Assembly (NCBI GenBank): GCA_002842395.1
Contig: PHCV01000002.1
Location: 1 to 64,000 of the forward strand
Direction: 5' to 3'
DNA: 64,000 nucleotides
Source: Betaproteobacteria bacterium HGW-Betaproteobacteria-11
GTDB taxonomy: Bacteria; Pseudomonadota; Gammaproteobacteria; Burkholderiales; Rhodocyclaceae
Part shown: positions 52,993 to 60,994 of the stretch, one piece after another
How the letters are laid out: each line of letters starts with the position of its first letter
How positions within the stretch are numbered: the first letter of the stretch is position 1
Notes under the pieces: generated by a model
What the model was told of the DNA's origin: nothing
Seen by the model: the letters and a program-made list of their open reading frames with translations, nothing else
Database searches by the model: none
Translations under genes and position numbers: made by a program

Positions 52993-53768
52993 ACGGCCTT
53001 GTCGAAGCGAATCGAAATCTCGCGCCGCTTGTGCACGTTCTGCAGCCGGCGGACGGACGCACCCCAGGTCGGCGTGTTCTCATAGCCGACTTTCATGCCG
53101 GGCACACCCGAGTTCACCGCGATCTCCTTCCAGCCGGCAAAGGTGATCGACTTCTCGTGGATGCCGTGTTCGTCGCCGCGCTCGGCGCGGTCCTTGAGGT
53201 CCTTGTCGAAGGCGCGCTTGTTGCTCGGCGCGGCGATGTCGATGCCGAGGAAGCGGCCGCCCGGCCGCAGCACGCGATGCACCTCCTGCAGCATGCGTTC
53301 GATGTTGCCGATGTGGTGGATGCTGTGGGCGATGAACACGGCGTCGAGCTGGTTGTCGGCGAAGGGCAGGTTCTCGGCGTCGACGGCGGCGAATTGGTCG
53401 ATGCTGACGCCGAACAGTTGCGCCGTGACCACCGACTTGTTCTCGAGGTAGAGCGGCGCAACGTCGCTGGCCCAGACTTCGATGTCGGGACGATGCAACT
53501 TGGCCAGCGCGCTGATGTAACAGAGCCCGCCGGCGAGTTCGAGGAAGCTCTTCGTATTCTTTTGCAGAATCACCTTGCGCCAGCGCTTCTCGAAGCGGTC
53601 GATGTAGAAGCGCTTTTTCGTGAGCAGGTCGCGGCTGACCGAATCGTTGACGGTCTCGTGGATCTTGTTCTCGTTGATCTTTTCTTCGTCGAGAACCGCG
53701 GGCAGCAGGTCGATGACGCCGTTCCTGCCCTGGCGCTGCGGCCAGCCGGGTTTGAGTGCTACGGTCAT
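52989..53768 (-). CDS. Class I SAM methyltransferase, glycan island
   Basis: 259 residues. FLELAGGLCYISALAKL replaces the usual ExGxGxG motif, followed by VWASDVAPLYLENK, VDAENLPFADNQLDAVFIAHSIHHIGNIERML and VLRPGGRFLGID, a clear Methyltransf_11 series. Substrate unknown. Clustered with the zinc-ribbon methyltransferase and a deacetylase on the same strand. Confidence 0.85.
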   Translation of the reverse strand: MTVALKPGWPQRQGRNGVIDLLPAVLDEEKINENKIHETVNDSVSRDLLTKKRFYIDRFEKRWRKVILQKNTKSFLELAGGLCYISALAKLHRPDIEVWASDVAPLYLENKSVVTAQLFGVSIDQFAAVDAENLPFADNQLDAVFIAHSIHHIGNIERMLQEVHRVLRPGGRFLGIDIAAPSNKRAFDKDLKDRAERGDEHGIHEKSITFAGWKEIAVNSGVPGMKVGYENTPTWGASVRRLQNVHKRREISIRFDKAV

Positions 53769-53786
53769 GCTTCCTCCTGGGTTCCC

Positions 53787-54155
53787 TTAGTGGATGCGAT
53801 CATAAATTGCCGTGAGCCGGGGCTGGTGATAGAGCCGCAGGCGGCTGCCGAACCACAAACCCGCCTTGTCCTTGACCACGACGATGCGCGGAATTTCTTC
53901 CATGGATGTTCGCGGCAGGCAGGTGCCGCGGCCGACGGTGTAGAAGTGCGAGAAGCCGGCAGCGCGGGCTATTGCGCGATAGCCGTCGTCGTAGTGTAGT
54001 GCTTCGTTATTCTTTGAGCCAAGGCGACGATTGGCGCGAAAGTAAAAGTCCGGCCGTGGCCGGTTGGTATCGAAACCGATCGCATCGATGCCACGTTCCA
54101 GCGCGACCAGGAGCATTTCGCCCGAGCCGCAGAGGATGCAGGCGATGATTTTCAT
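53787..54155 (-). CDS. Chimeric 122-residue ORF: unknown N-terminus fused to a deacetylase tail
   Basis: Starts MKIIACILCGSGEMLLVALE with ATGA overlap on the deacetylase stop, so it is coupled to it. Residues about 60-122 (DDGYRAIARAAGFSHFYTV, GTC, EEIPRIVVVKDKAGLW, RLYHQPRLTAIY) repeat the last 65 residues of the neighbouring polysaccharide deacetylase. The first 55 residues (GSGEMLLVALERGIDAIGFD) resemble nothing in the deacetylase and faintly recall DNA methylase motif I. Likely a remnant of a duplicated deacetylase joined to another sequence; whether it is expressed is unknown. Confidence 0.6.
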   Translation of the reverse strand: MKIIACILCGSGEMLLVALERGIDAIGFDTNRPRPDFYFRANRRLGSKNNEALHYDDGYRAIARAAGFSHFYTVGRGTCLPRTSMEEIPRIVVVKDKAGLWFGSRLRLYHQPRLTAIYDRIH

Positions 54156-54997
54156 GCTCCGGACTTTCCCTGGCAACCGAGATACAGCCGCGTCAGCCCC
54201 GGTTGCCGGTACAGCCACAGGCGCCGCGCCAACCAGCCGGCGCCGCGATCCTTGACCACGATGCGGGGGATGTTGCCGGCCGCGGTCGATGGCGTGCAGG
54301 TGTCGGGGCGGGTGGTGTAGAGGTAACGGAAGCCACCCTCCGTGGCGGCCTGCTTGTAGTCGTCGTCGTGATAGCCCTGCGGCCAGCACAGGTGAGCCGA
54401 TGTTTCGCCGAGGTGCGCCTGCAATGCCTGGCACGACACGGCGAGATCGGCGGCCAGCTTTTCCCGGCGCGGCGCGGCATCCGCTTCGATCTTGTCCCAC
54501 CGGGTATGCGTGTGGGTATGCGAATGAAATTCGAAGCTGCCGGCCGCGCGCATCGCCTCGACCTCGCTCCAGCGCAACATCACCTCGTCGGCCTGGCCAC
54601 CACGCACCTTTTCCATGCAGACGCGATGCGCAGGAAAACGCGTCGGACAGGAGGGCGCGGTCCCGTCATCCGTTACGGCGAGGGCGCGTGGCGGGCCGTC
54701 GCCGATCCAGCCGGTGATGAGGAAAAGCACGGCCTTGAGTCCGAATTCCCGCAAGATCGGATGGGCATGGAGCCAGTTGTCGAGCCAGCCGTCGTCGAAG
54801 GTGAGCATCAGGCTTTTTTCTGGCAGCGGCTTGCCGGCGAAGAAATCTTCGAGTTCGCGGCTACCGATGGTGCGCCAGCCGTTTTGCGCGAGATACGCCA
54901 TCTGTGCGCGGAAGTTTTCCGGCGAGATCGTGACCAGTCCTGGCGTCGGACTGACGTGGTGATACATCAGCACGGGGATGGCGCGGGCGATGTTCAC
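54152..54997 (-). CDS. Polysaccharide deacetylase family protein (NodB fold)
   Basis: 281 residues. PVLMYHHVSPTPG at the N-terminus, catalytic LMLTFDDGWLDNW, metal-binding FEFHSHTHTHTRW, and WPQGYHDDDY (family RxPxG variant). No signal peptide, as in LPS-cluster deacetylases. Removes N-acetyl (or similar) groups from a glycan. Overlaps the GT4 gene by four bases. Confidence 0.9.
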   Translation of the reverse strand: MNIARAIPVLMYHHVSPTPGLVTISPENFRAQMAYLAQNGWRTIGSRELEDFFAGKPLPEKSLMLTFDDGWLDNWLHAHPILREFGLKAVLFLITGWIGDGPPRALAVTDDGTAPSCPTRFPAHRVCMEKVRGGQADEVMLRWSEVEAMRAAGSFEFHSHTHTHTRWDKIEADAAPRREKLAADLAVSCQALQAHLGETSAHLCWPQGYHDDDYKQAATEGGFRYLYTTRPDTCTPSTAAGNIPRIVVKDRGAGWLARRLWLYRQPGLTRLYLGCQGKSGA

Positions 54998-56088
54998 CGC
55001 GACTTCTCCGCGGCAAGCACTTTGGCATAAACGGCGAGCATGCCGTCAACCATCGCTTCGCGCGAAAAGCGGGTCGCAATCCAGGCGCGCGCCGCTTCAC
55101 CCATCGCCTGGCGCCGTGCCGGATCGGCAAGCAAGGCGCAGATCGCCGCGGCCAGGGCGGTGCTGTCCTTGACCGCCACGAGCAGGCCCGTAATGCCCTC
55201 CTGCACGACTTCCGGAACGCCATCGACGCGGCTGGCGACCACCGGCAGGCCCATCGCGCCAGCCTCGATGAAGGCGGTGCCGAGTGCCTCCTGGTGCGTC
55301 GGCAGGACGAACAGATCGAGGCTGGCCAGCACATTCACCACGTCGTGCCGCAAGCCCAGCAGATGCACGTTGCCGCCAAGACCAAGCTCGCCGATGCGCC
55401 GCGCCAGATTCTCGTGCTGTGGGCCGTCGCCGGCGAAGACGAAGTGGGCGGCGGGAAACTTCGCCAGCACCGCGGGCACGGCTTCGAGCAGTTCGGCATG
55501 CCCCTTCTTGCGCCGCAGGATGGCGACCGTGCCGATCAGCAGCGCGGCGGCGGGCAGGCCCAGCTCGGCGCGCAGCGTGCCCGGCCCATCGATCCGATAG
55601 CGAGAGAGATCGATACCGGTCGGCACCGTCGTGATGCGTCCGGCGGGGACTCCGGCCGAGGCCAGGTAATCGCCGACGAAACGGCTGACGGTGACCACCT
55701 GATCGACCAGCCGGACATAGGTGAAAGGTGAGGAGATCGGCAAGGCCAGATGCCGCGTGCGCACCACTCGGGGCCGGTGACTGCCGAGGGTTTTCGCCGC
55801 CAGGCCAGCCAGCTGCGTGTCGCGGCCGCTGTGGGTGTTGACGATTTCGATGCAGCGGCGTTGCATCAGTCGCCGCAAGGCAAGCAATGCCGGCAGATCG
55901 AGCGCACCACGCATCGGGATGTCATGCACCTCGAAGCCCGCTTCGCGCGCTCGCGTGCCCAGCCGGGCCTGCGGCGGACACGCCAGCATGGGTGCCAGCC
56001 CGCGCTCGCGCAGGGTCATCAGTTCGTTGAGCGTGCGGTTTTCCTGTCCGCCCCAGCCAGTGGAGCTTTCGGTATGCAGGATGTTCAC
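54994..56088 (-). CDS. GT4 glycosyltransferase, next to msbA
   Basis: 364 residues. N-terminal ILHTESSTGWGGQENRTLNE, central IGTVAILRRKKGHAELLEA and C-terminal LPTHQEALGTAFIEAGAMGLPVVASRV with the E-x7-E pattern of GT4. Acceptor unknown. The order msbA - GT4 - deacetylase - methyltransferases suggests a single LPS-modification operon. Confidence 0.9.
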   Translation of the reverse strand: MNILHTESSTGWGGQENRTLNELMTLRERGLAPMLACPPQARLGTRAREAGFEVHDIPMRGALDLPALLALRRLMQRRCIEIVNTHSGRDTQLAGLAAKTLGSHRPRVVRTRHLALPISSPFTYVRLVDQVVTVSRFVGDYLASAGVPAGRITTVPTGIDLSRYRIDGPGTLRAELGLPAAALLIGTVAILRRKKGHAELLEAVPAVLAKFPAAHFVFAGDGPQHENLARRIGELGLGGNVHLLGLRHDVVNVLASLDLFVLPTHQEALGTAFIEAGAMGLPVVASRVDGVPEVVQEGITGLLVAVKDSTALAAAICALLADPARRQAMGEAARAWIATRFSREAMVDGMLAVYAKVLAAEKSR

Positions 56089-56096
56089 GATCCGCG

Positions 56097-57899
56097 CTAG
56101 GCCTGCCGCGCTTCGTGCGAGCGCTGCAACCGGTAAAAATGCGCATACGCCCCGGCCTTCGTCAGCAGTTCGGCATGCCGGCCTTCCTCGATGATGCGGC
56201 CGGTTTCCAGCACGACGATGCGGTCGGCATGCTCGATGGTCGACAGGCGATGGGCGACGACCAGCGTGGTGCGGTTTTTCATCAGTACGTCGAGCGCGGC
56301 CTGGACATGACGTTCGGACTCGGTGTCGAGTGCCGAGGTGGCTTCGTCGAGGATCAGGATCGGTGCATTCTTGAGGATTGCGCGGGCGATCGCCAGGCGC
56401 TGGCGCTGGCCGCCGGAGAGCTTGACGCCGTTCTCGCCGATCAATGTCTCGAAGCCCTGCGGCATGGCCTCGATGAAGTCGAGCGCATGCGCGGCGCGGG
56501 CGGCGGCGATCAGTTGCTCGCGCGGCACCTCGCCCAGGCCATAGGCGATGTTGGCGGCGACGCTGTCATTGAACAGCACCACGTCCTGCGAGACCAGCGC
56601 GATGTTGGCGCGCAACGAGGCGAGCGTCAGCGTCTCGACGGGATGGCCGTCGATGCGGATCTCGCCGTCAGTCGGGTGATAGAAACGCGGCAGCAGGTTG
56701 GCGAGCGAGGTCTTGCCACTGCCGGAAGCGCCGACCAGGGCGACGGTCTGCCCGGCGGGGATGAGCAGATCGATGCCGGCGAGCGCCTCGCGGCCGGCTT
56801 CGGGGTAGCGCAGGCACACGTTGTCGAATTCGACCTCGCCGCGTGCCCGCTCCAGTTCGACCGTGCCATGATCGTCCTCCGCCGGCTGATCGATCAGATC
56901 GAACACGCTCTCGGCAGCGGCAAGGCCCCGCTGCAGCGGCGCGTTGATGTCGGTCAGCCGTTTCAAGGGCGCGAGCAGCATCAGCATGGCGGTGATGAAG
57001 GAAACGAAATCGCCGACCGTGGCGCCGCCGACCGAGGCCTGACGCAAAGCAATGGTGATGATGGTGGCCAGGGCGATCGCGGCAAAGACCTGAACGATGG
57101 GGCCGAGCGCGGCCGCGGCGATGGTCTGGCGCATCGCCTGGCCGCGCTGCTGACCGCTGGCGGCGGCGAAACGTTTCGCTTCATAACCCTGGCCGCCGAA
57201 AATCTTCACCACCTTGTGCGCCTCGATGCTCTCTTCCAGCACATGCATGATCTCGCCCATTGCCCGCTGCACGGCGCGGCTGGTGGCGCGCAGGCGCGAA
57301 CTGAAGCCGCGCACGACAAGCGCGATGGCGGGAATCAGCAGCAAGGCGATCAGGCTCAGTTGCCAGTTGAGCCAGAACATCCAGGCCAAGAGCCCGATCA
57401 CCGCCAGCGAATCCTTGACCAGCGTGGTCAGCACGCCGGTGGCCGCACCGGTGACGCCGGTCACGTCGTAGGCGATGCGCGACATCACGGCGCCGGAGGA
57501 CTGATTGTCGAAAAAATCGGTCGGCAGATGCACCAGCCGCTTGAACATGTCGTTGCGCAGATCGAGCACGATCTTGTTCGAAACCCAGGACAGCGCATAA
57601 TCGGCGCAAAAGCCGAACACGCCGCGCAACAGGAAGACGCCGACGATGAGCAGCGGCAGGAGCCAGGCCGGATAGGCCGTTTTGCCGGAAAAGCCGCCGT
57701 CGAGCAGCGGTTTCATCAACGCCGGGAAAGCCGGCTCGGTCGCCGCGGAAGCGGCCATCAGCACGATCGAGAGGACGAAAATCCGCCAGTACGGCCGGAC
57801 ATAACCCAGCAACCGCAGATACAGGTCACGGCTGGTGTGAAGCGTCGCTGCAGGACTGCGCTGGGCAGAGGAAGTATTCAACGGTCGGAGTGTGCTCAT
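56097..57899 (-). CDS. msbA: Lipid A / LPS flippase ABC exporter MsbA
   Basis: 600 residues, half transporter: six membrane helices (to about residue 330) fused to an ATPase domain. Walker A LVGASGSGKTSL, Q-loop ALVSQDVVLF, signature KLSGGQRQRLAIARAIL, Walker B ILILDEATSALD and VVAHRLST are intact. Flips lipid A-core across the inner membrane; LptB (8 kb) works later in the same route. First gene of the minus-strand glycan operon. Confidence 0.94.
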   Translation of the reverse strand: MSTLRPLNTSSAQRSPAATLHTSRDLYLRLLGYVRPYWRIFVLSIVLMAASAATEPAFPALMKPLLDGGFSGKTAYPAWLLPLLIVGVFLLRGVFGFCADYALSWVSNKIVLDLRNDMFKRLVHLPTDFFDNQSSGAVMSRIAYDVTGVTGAATGVLTTLVKDSLAVIGLLAWMFWLNWQLSLIALLLIPAIALVVRGFSSRLRATSRAVQRAMGEIMHVLEESIEAHKVVKIFGGQGYEAKRFAAASGQQRGQAMRQTIAAAALGPIVQVFAAIALATIITIALRQASVGGATVGDFVSFITAMLMLLAPLKRLTDINAPLQRGLAAAESVFDLIDQPAEDDHGTVELERARGEVEFDNVCLRYPEAGREALAGIDLLIPAGQTVALVGASGSGKTSLANLLPRFYHPTDGEIRIDGHPVETLTLASLRANIALVSQDVVLFNDSVAANIAYGLGEVPREQLIAAARAAHALDFIEAMPQGFETLIGENGVKLSGGQRQRLAIARAILKNAPILILDEATSALDTESERHVQAALDVLMKNRTTLVVAHRLSTIEHADRIVVLETGRIIEEGRHAELLTKAGAYAHFYRLQRSHEARQA

Positions 57900-58303
57900 G
57901 CGCGGCGGCCAGGGCCACGCGCGTGGACGGTTACGTCGGTCTAGGGCGGCCGATTATACCGGCCGTAGCCATGCCGTCATTCCCGCAGTTTCGATACACC
58001 GTGGACTCCGCTCCGGGGCCGAAGCGACGGCTCTATCCCCGTCATTGCGGACGATGCGTAGCGGCGATCCGGAATTCATTCGGTGGTCGCCTTGGCATAC
58101 CTCAGGGTCATCCCCTGGGTTCCGGGTCAAGCCCGGAACGACGATGAGGGGGAGGTTCGGGGGCGGAACAACGATGTGCCAGGTTCCCTGGGTCCGGGGC
58201 CGGAGCGATGACGTGGGAGCGAGGTTGCGGGAAGGCGAATGGGTGTGACAGAGTGCGGATGAAAGCAAGGAACGGACGGACCTGGACTCGCCAGGCTTGC
58301 CGC
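57900..58303. repeat. 404-base intergenic gap with repeat units
   Basis: Bases about 57970-58150 hold GTCATTCCCGCAG, CGTCATTGCGGAC, GGTTCCGGGTCAAGCCCGGAAC and related half-palindromes of the GTCATTCCGG family. No gene or T-run terminator was seen. The msbA promoter should lie at its left edge but no clear -10/-35 is visible. Confidence 0.6.
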
Positions 58304-58513
58304 TCACTCGCCCTGGCTTTTGTAAACGCGGCTGAGGAAAGCGTCGACATCCAGCGCCGGGGTGCCGGCCACTGTGGTTTTTTCGCTACTGGCGGCGGCC
58401 TGGGCCAAGACCTCCGCCAGAGGTGGCGTCCAGCCGGCGTTGAGGACTTCGTCGGCAAAGTCGCCGAACTCGTCCTCGAAAATGTTTTCGCTCCCGATTG
58501 TCAATGTAGTCAT
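58304..58513 (-). CDS. Small acidic protein of unknown function, 69 residues
   Basis: MTTLTIGSENIFEDEFGDFA, an acidic helical middle (ADEVLNAG, PPLAEVLAQAAASS), then VDAFLSRVYKS. A strong GAGGAGAGG ribosome site sits four bases before the ATG, which argues that the ORF is real. No membrane segment, Cys or known motif. Flanked by msbA repeats and the AmpG gene (66 bases upstream). Confidence 0.6.
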   Translation of the reverse strand: MTTLTIGSENIFEDEFGDFADEVLNAGWTPPLAEVLAQAAASSEKTTVAGTPALDVDAFLSRVYKSQGE

Positions 58514-58579
58514 CGTGCCTCTCCTCGTCTTGTAACCCGCATCTGGAGAGTATTACGACTCGATCAGAATTCGCTTGAA

Positions 58580-59869
58580 TTATTTGGAATACAGTCCCGA
58601 ATCACCCGGACTGTTGTTTTTTTGCCACGGCGCCACCTTGACCAGCAGTAGCATACCCGGCACCGCCAGCACCGCGCAGAGCAGAAAGAAGCCGACCCAG
58701 CCCATTTGTTCCACCAGCACGCCGGTGGTGGCATTGACGAAGGTGCGCGGCACGGCGGCGAGGCTGGTAAACAGCGCGAACTGGGTCGCCGTGTACAGCG
58801 GGTTGGTTGCCCGCGCGATGAAGGCGACGAAGGCCGCCGTGCCGAGGCCCACGCCGAGCGCCTCGAAGCCGATCACCAGCGCCAGTTGCATCAGCTCCAG
58901 CGCACCCGGCGTCTCATGGCGGCCGAGCCAGGCCAGCCAGGCGAAGCCGAAGATCGACAGCAACTGCACCGCGCCGAACAGCCACAGCGCCCGGTTGATG
59001 CCGATCCTGACCATCCACAGTCCGCCCAGCAGGCCGCCGATCACCGCTGGCCACAGGCCCGCATGCTTGGCCACCAAGCCGATCTGCGACTTGGCGAAAC
59101 CCATGTCGAGATAAAACGGCGTGGCCAGCGCGGTGCACATCGAGTCGCCCAGCTTGTAAAGAAAAATGAAAGCCAGAATCAGCGCCGCCTCGCGCCAGCC
59201 GGCGCGGCTGACGAACTCGTGAAAAGGTTCGATTACGGCCTCGCGCAACGTTTTCGGCGCCCCGTCGGCAATCGCCGGTTCCTCGACCAGCGCGGCCATG
59301 GCGAGGCCGGGGAGCATGAACAGCGCGGTGACGAAAAAGACCTGGAACCAGGGCAGGTGATCGGCCAGGATCAGCGCCAACGAGCCCGGCACCAGTCCGG
59401 CGATGCGATAGGCATTGACATGCACCGAATTGCCCAGACCCATTTCGCGTTCCGGCAGAATCTCGCGGCGAAAGGCATCGAGCGCGATATCCTGGGTCGC
59501 CGAAAGCAGGGCGATGGCCACGGTCAGCCCGACGATGGATTGCAGCGCTTCGGCCGGCGACAAAAATCCCAAAGCGGCGATGGCGAGCAGCAGACCGATC
59601 TGGGTGATCAGCATCCAGCCGCGGCGCCGGCCGCGGATGCCGATGGCCGGTGTGTAGCGATCGAGCAGCGGCGCCCAGAGGAACTTCCAGGTGTAGGGAA
59701 ACTGGATCAGCGCGAACAGGCCGATGGTCTTCAGATCGACGCCTTCCGAGCGCAGCCACGCCGGCAGCAGATTGAGCAGCAGATACAGCGGCAGGCCGGA
59801 AGAAAACCCGGTGAACACGCAGATCAGCATGCGCCGGTTGAGCAGCGGCAGGAGCCAGACCGGCATCAA
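58580..59869 (-). CDS. ampG: AmpG-like muropeptide permease (MFS)
   Basis: 429 residues, about twelve to fourteen hydrophobic segments. Imports anhydro-muropeptides from cell-wall turnover. FTGFSSGLPLYLLLNLLPAWL, LKTIGLFALIQFPYTWKFLWAPLLDRY, ATQDIALDAFRREIL and ARATNPLYTATQFALFTSLAAVPRTF are AmpG blocks (each longer match truncated). No ampC or nag genes are adjacent. A dispersed repeat lies 47 bases upstream. Confidence 0.92.
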   Translation of the reverse strand: MMPVWLLPLLNRRMLICVFTGFSSGLPLYLLLNLLPAWLRSEGVDLKTIGLFALIQFPYTWKFLWAPLLDRYTPAIGIRGRRRGWMLITQIGLLLAIAALGFLSPAEALQSIVGLTVAIALLSATQDIALDAFRREILPEREMGLGNSVHVNAYRIAGLVPGSLALILADHLPWFQVFFVTALFMLPGLAMAALVEEPAIADGAPKTLREAVIEPFHEFVSRAGWREAALILAFIFLYKLGDSMCTALATPFYLDMGFAKSQIGLVAKHAGLWPAVIGGLLGGLWMVRIGINRALWLFGAVQLLSIFGFAWLAWLGRHETPGALELMQLALVIGFEALGVGLGTAAFVAFIARATNPLYTATQFALFTSLAAVPRTFVNATTGVLVEQMGWVGFFLLCAVLAVPGMLLLVKVAPWQKNNSPGDSGLYSK

Positions 59870-59915
59870 AAATTTTCCATTCGCGGCAAGCTACCCGGCG
59901 CGTCCGACGCGGATC

Positions 59916-59938
59916 GGCGTTTCGCCAGCGCCGACTTT
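59916..59938 (+). repeat. 25-bp dispersed repeat upstream of ampG
   Basis: Exact 16-base core CGCCAGCGCCGACTTT in non-coding DNA, antisense to ampG and 47 bases before its start. Confidence 0.85.
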
Positions 59939-60063
59939 CTGGCCCGACCCGAACCCCTTGCGACCACCGGGGTGCGGTACCGCACGTACCCGGCTAGTGT
60001 GGCGCTTGGCAAATTTTAGTACCGGGGCGGTCGATCCATCGTCGTCCCCGCAGTCTCGACACA

Positions 60064-60134
60064 CCCGGGTCCCCGCTTCGCGGCGGGCGAAGCGGGGACC
60101 CGGGAACGTACTGGATTCCCGCTTCCGCGGGAAT
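60064..60134. repeat. Two perfect intergenic hairpins
   Basis: A 17-bp perfect stem with a seven-base loop and, 10 bases on, an 8-bp stem with a TTCC loop. No T-run, so they are more likely mobile palindromes than terminators. Confidence 0.8.
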
Positions 60135-60199
60135 GACGCCGAGGTGTTTTGACGGTTTCGACAATTCGCAAGCACTACACTAGACGCAAGATTCCGGCA

Positions 60200-60664
60200 T
60201 CATTTCGCCGCCGGCTCCTTCAGCTTGCCGCCGGACTGGTTGGCCATGAAGACGGTGGCGCGCGCCAATTCGGTTTCATTGGCATCCGAGCCCCCCTTCG
60301 GCGGCATCGCATTCTTGCCGTTGGCCACCGACTTGAGCAAGCCGGCCAGACCCTGTCCCAGACGCGGCGCCCAGGCCGCCTTGTCGCCGAGCTTCGGCGC
60401 ACCGGCGGCGCCGGTGGCGTGGCAGGCCTGGCATGCGGCCTGATAAATCTGCTCGCCCGTGCGATCGCCGGCCGTGGCCGCCCCGGCAGCGGCCAGATCG
60501 ACCTTGGCCAGCGGTGCGATGCGGTCATTTACCGCTTCCTCGTCCTCGATCTTGGGCTTGGCGCCGATCAGGCTGGCCAGCACCACGGCAAAAACGATCA
60601 AAACCACCATGCCGCCGATCAGCAGGGCAAACGGACGGAGGCTTTCCTTGGATTCCTGGGTCAT
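60200..60664 (-). CDS. Cytochrome c5-type monoheme cytochrome
   Basis: 154 residues. One N-terminal membrane anchor (PFALLIGGMVVLIVFAVVLA) and a periplasmic heme domain with CQACH (Cys78, Cys81, His82) and axial Met in NAMPPKGGSD. Cytochrome c5 family, an electron carrier to terminal oxidases or reductases. TATAAT at 60706-60701 on this strand is a plausible -10. Confidence 0.92.
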   Translation of the reverse strand: MTQESKESLRPFALLIGGMVVLIVFAVVLASLIGAKPKIEDEEAVNDRIAPLAKVDLAAAGAATAGDRTGEQIYQAACQACHATGAAGAPKLGDKAAWAPRLGQGLAGLLKSVANGKNAMPPKGGSDANETELARATVFMANQSGGKLKEPAAK

Positions 60665-60700
60665 GACTTGACACTTCCGGAGAGATGAACTGAGGCGGTG

Positions 60701-60754
60701 ATTATAGTGGATCGATGCCGGGCGATGGACGGAAACGCCCGAACACGCTATGCT
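60701..60754. promoter_or_regulatory. Divergent promoter region for cytochrome c5 and tRNA-Arg
   Basis: Minus strand: TATAAT (60706-60701) before the cytochrome gene, no clear -35. Plus strand: TGGACG (60726-60731), 17 bases, TATGCT (60749-60754), ending 10 bases before the tRNA, a fair sigma-70 promoter for the tRNA. Confidence 0.5.
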
Positions 60755-60764
60755 TCGCCCCCTT

Positions 60765-60840
60765 GCGCTCGTAGCTCAATGGATAGAGTACTGGCCTCCG
60801 AAGCCAGGGGTTGTGGGTTCGATCCCCGCCGAGCGCACCA
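60765..60840 (+). tRNA. tRNA-Arg (CCG)
   Basis: 76 bases including an encoded CCA. Acceptor GCGCTCG pairs with CGAGCGC; anticodon stem CTGGC/GCCAG holds loop CTCCGAA with anticodon CCG at 60798-60800; T-arm GGGTTCGATCCCC is standard. Reads CGG codons. Confidence 0.97.
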
Positions 60841-60994
60841 GATCCACCTTCCTCTTTCTCAAGCCGCCCGGTTGACGCCGTTTCCCCTTGACGACCCGAC
60901 AAGGGATAAAGGCAGGTTCCTGACCAGGATCAAAATAAGGCGGCGGCGAACGCCGTATCATGGATCACGCGTTCCGCATCCCGGAGAGAAATCC
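60841..60994. other. Gap between tRNA-Arg and ubiM
   Basis: 154 bases with no gene, repeat copy or T-run hairpin seen. CGGAGAGAAATCC before the ATG at 60995 holds the ubiM ribosome site. Confidence 0.4.

Larger units (their letters stand above)
59870..60199. repeat. 330-base gap with dispersed repeat and strong hairpins
   Basis: Contains the dispersed-repeat copy at 59916-59938 and a hairpin group at 60064-60134: a perfect 17-bp stem (CCCGGGTCCCCGCTTCG, 60064-60080, with 60088-60104) followed by ATTCCCGC-TTCC-GCGGGAAT (60115-60134). No gene was seen. Confidence 0.75.

Noticed and set aside
53071-53093. Possible further dispersed-repeat copy in a methyltransferase (encoding KVGYENTP)
   Set aside because: Needs a gap to align and matches only part of the core.
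60698-60994. Upstream extension of the ubiM frame
   Set aside because: It reads through the tRNA-Arg gene; the family N-terminus starts at 60995.
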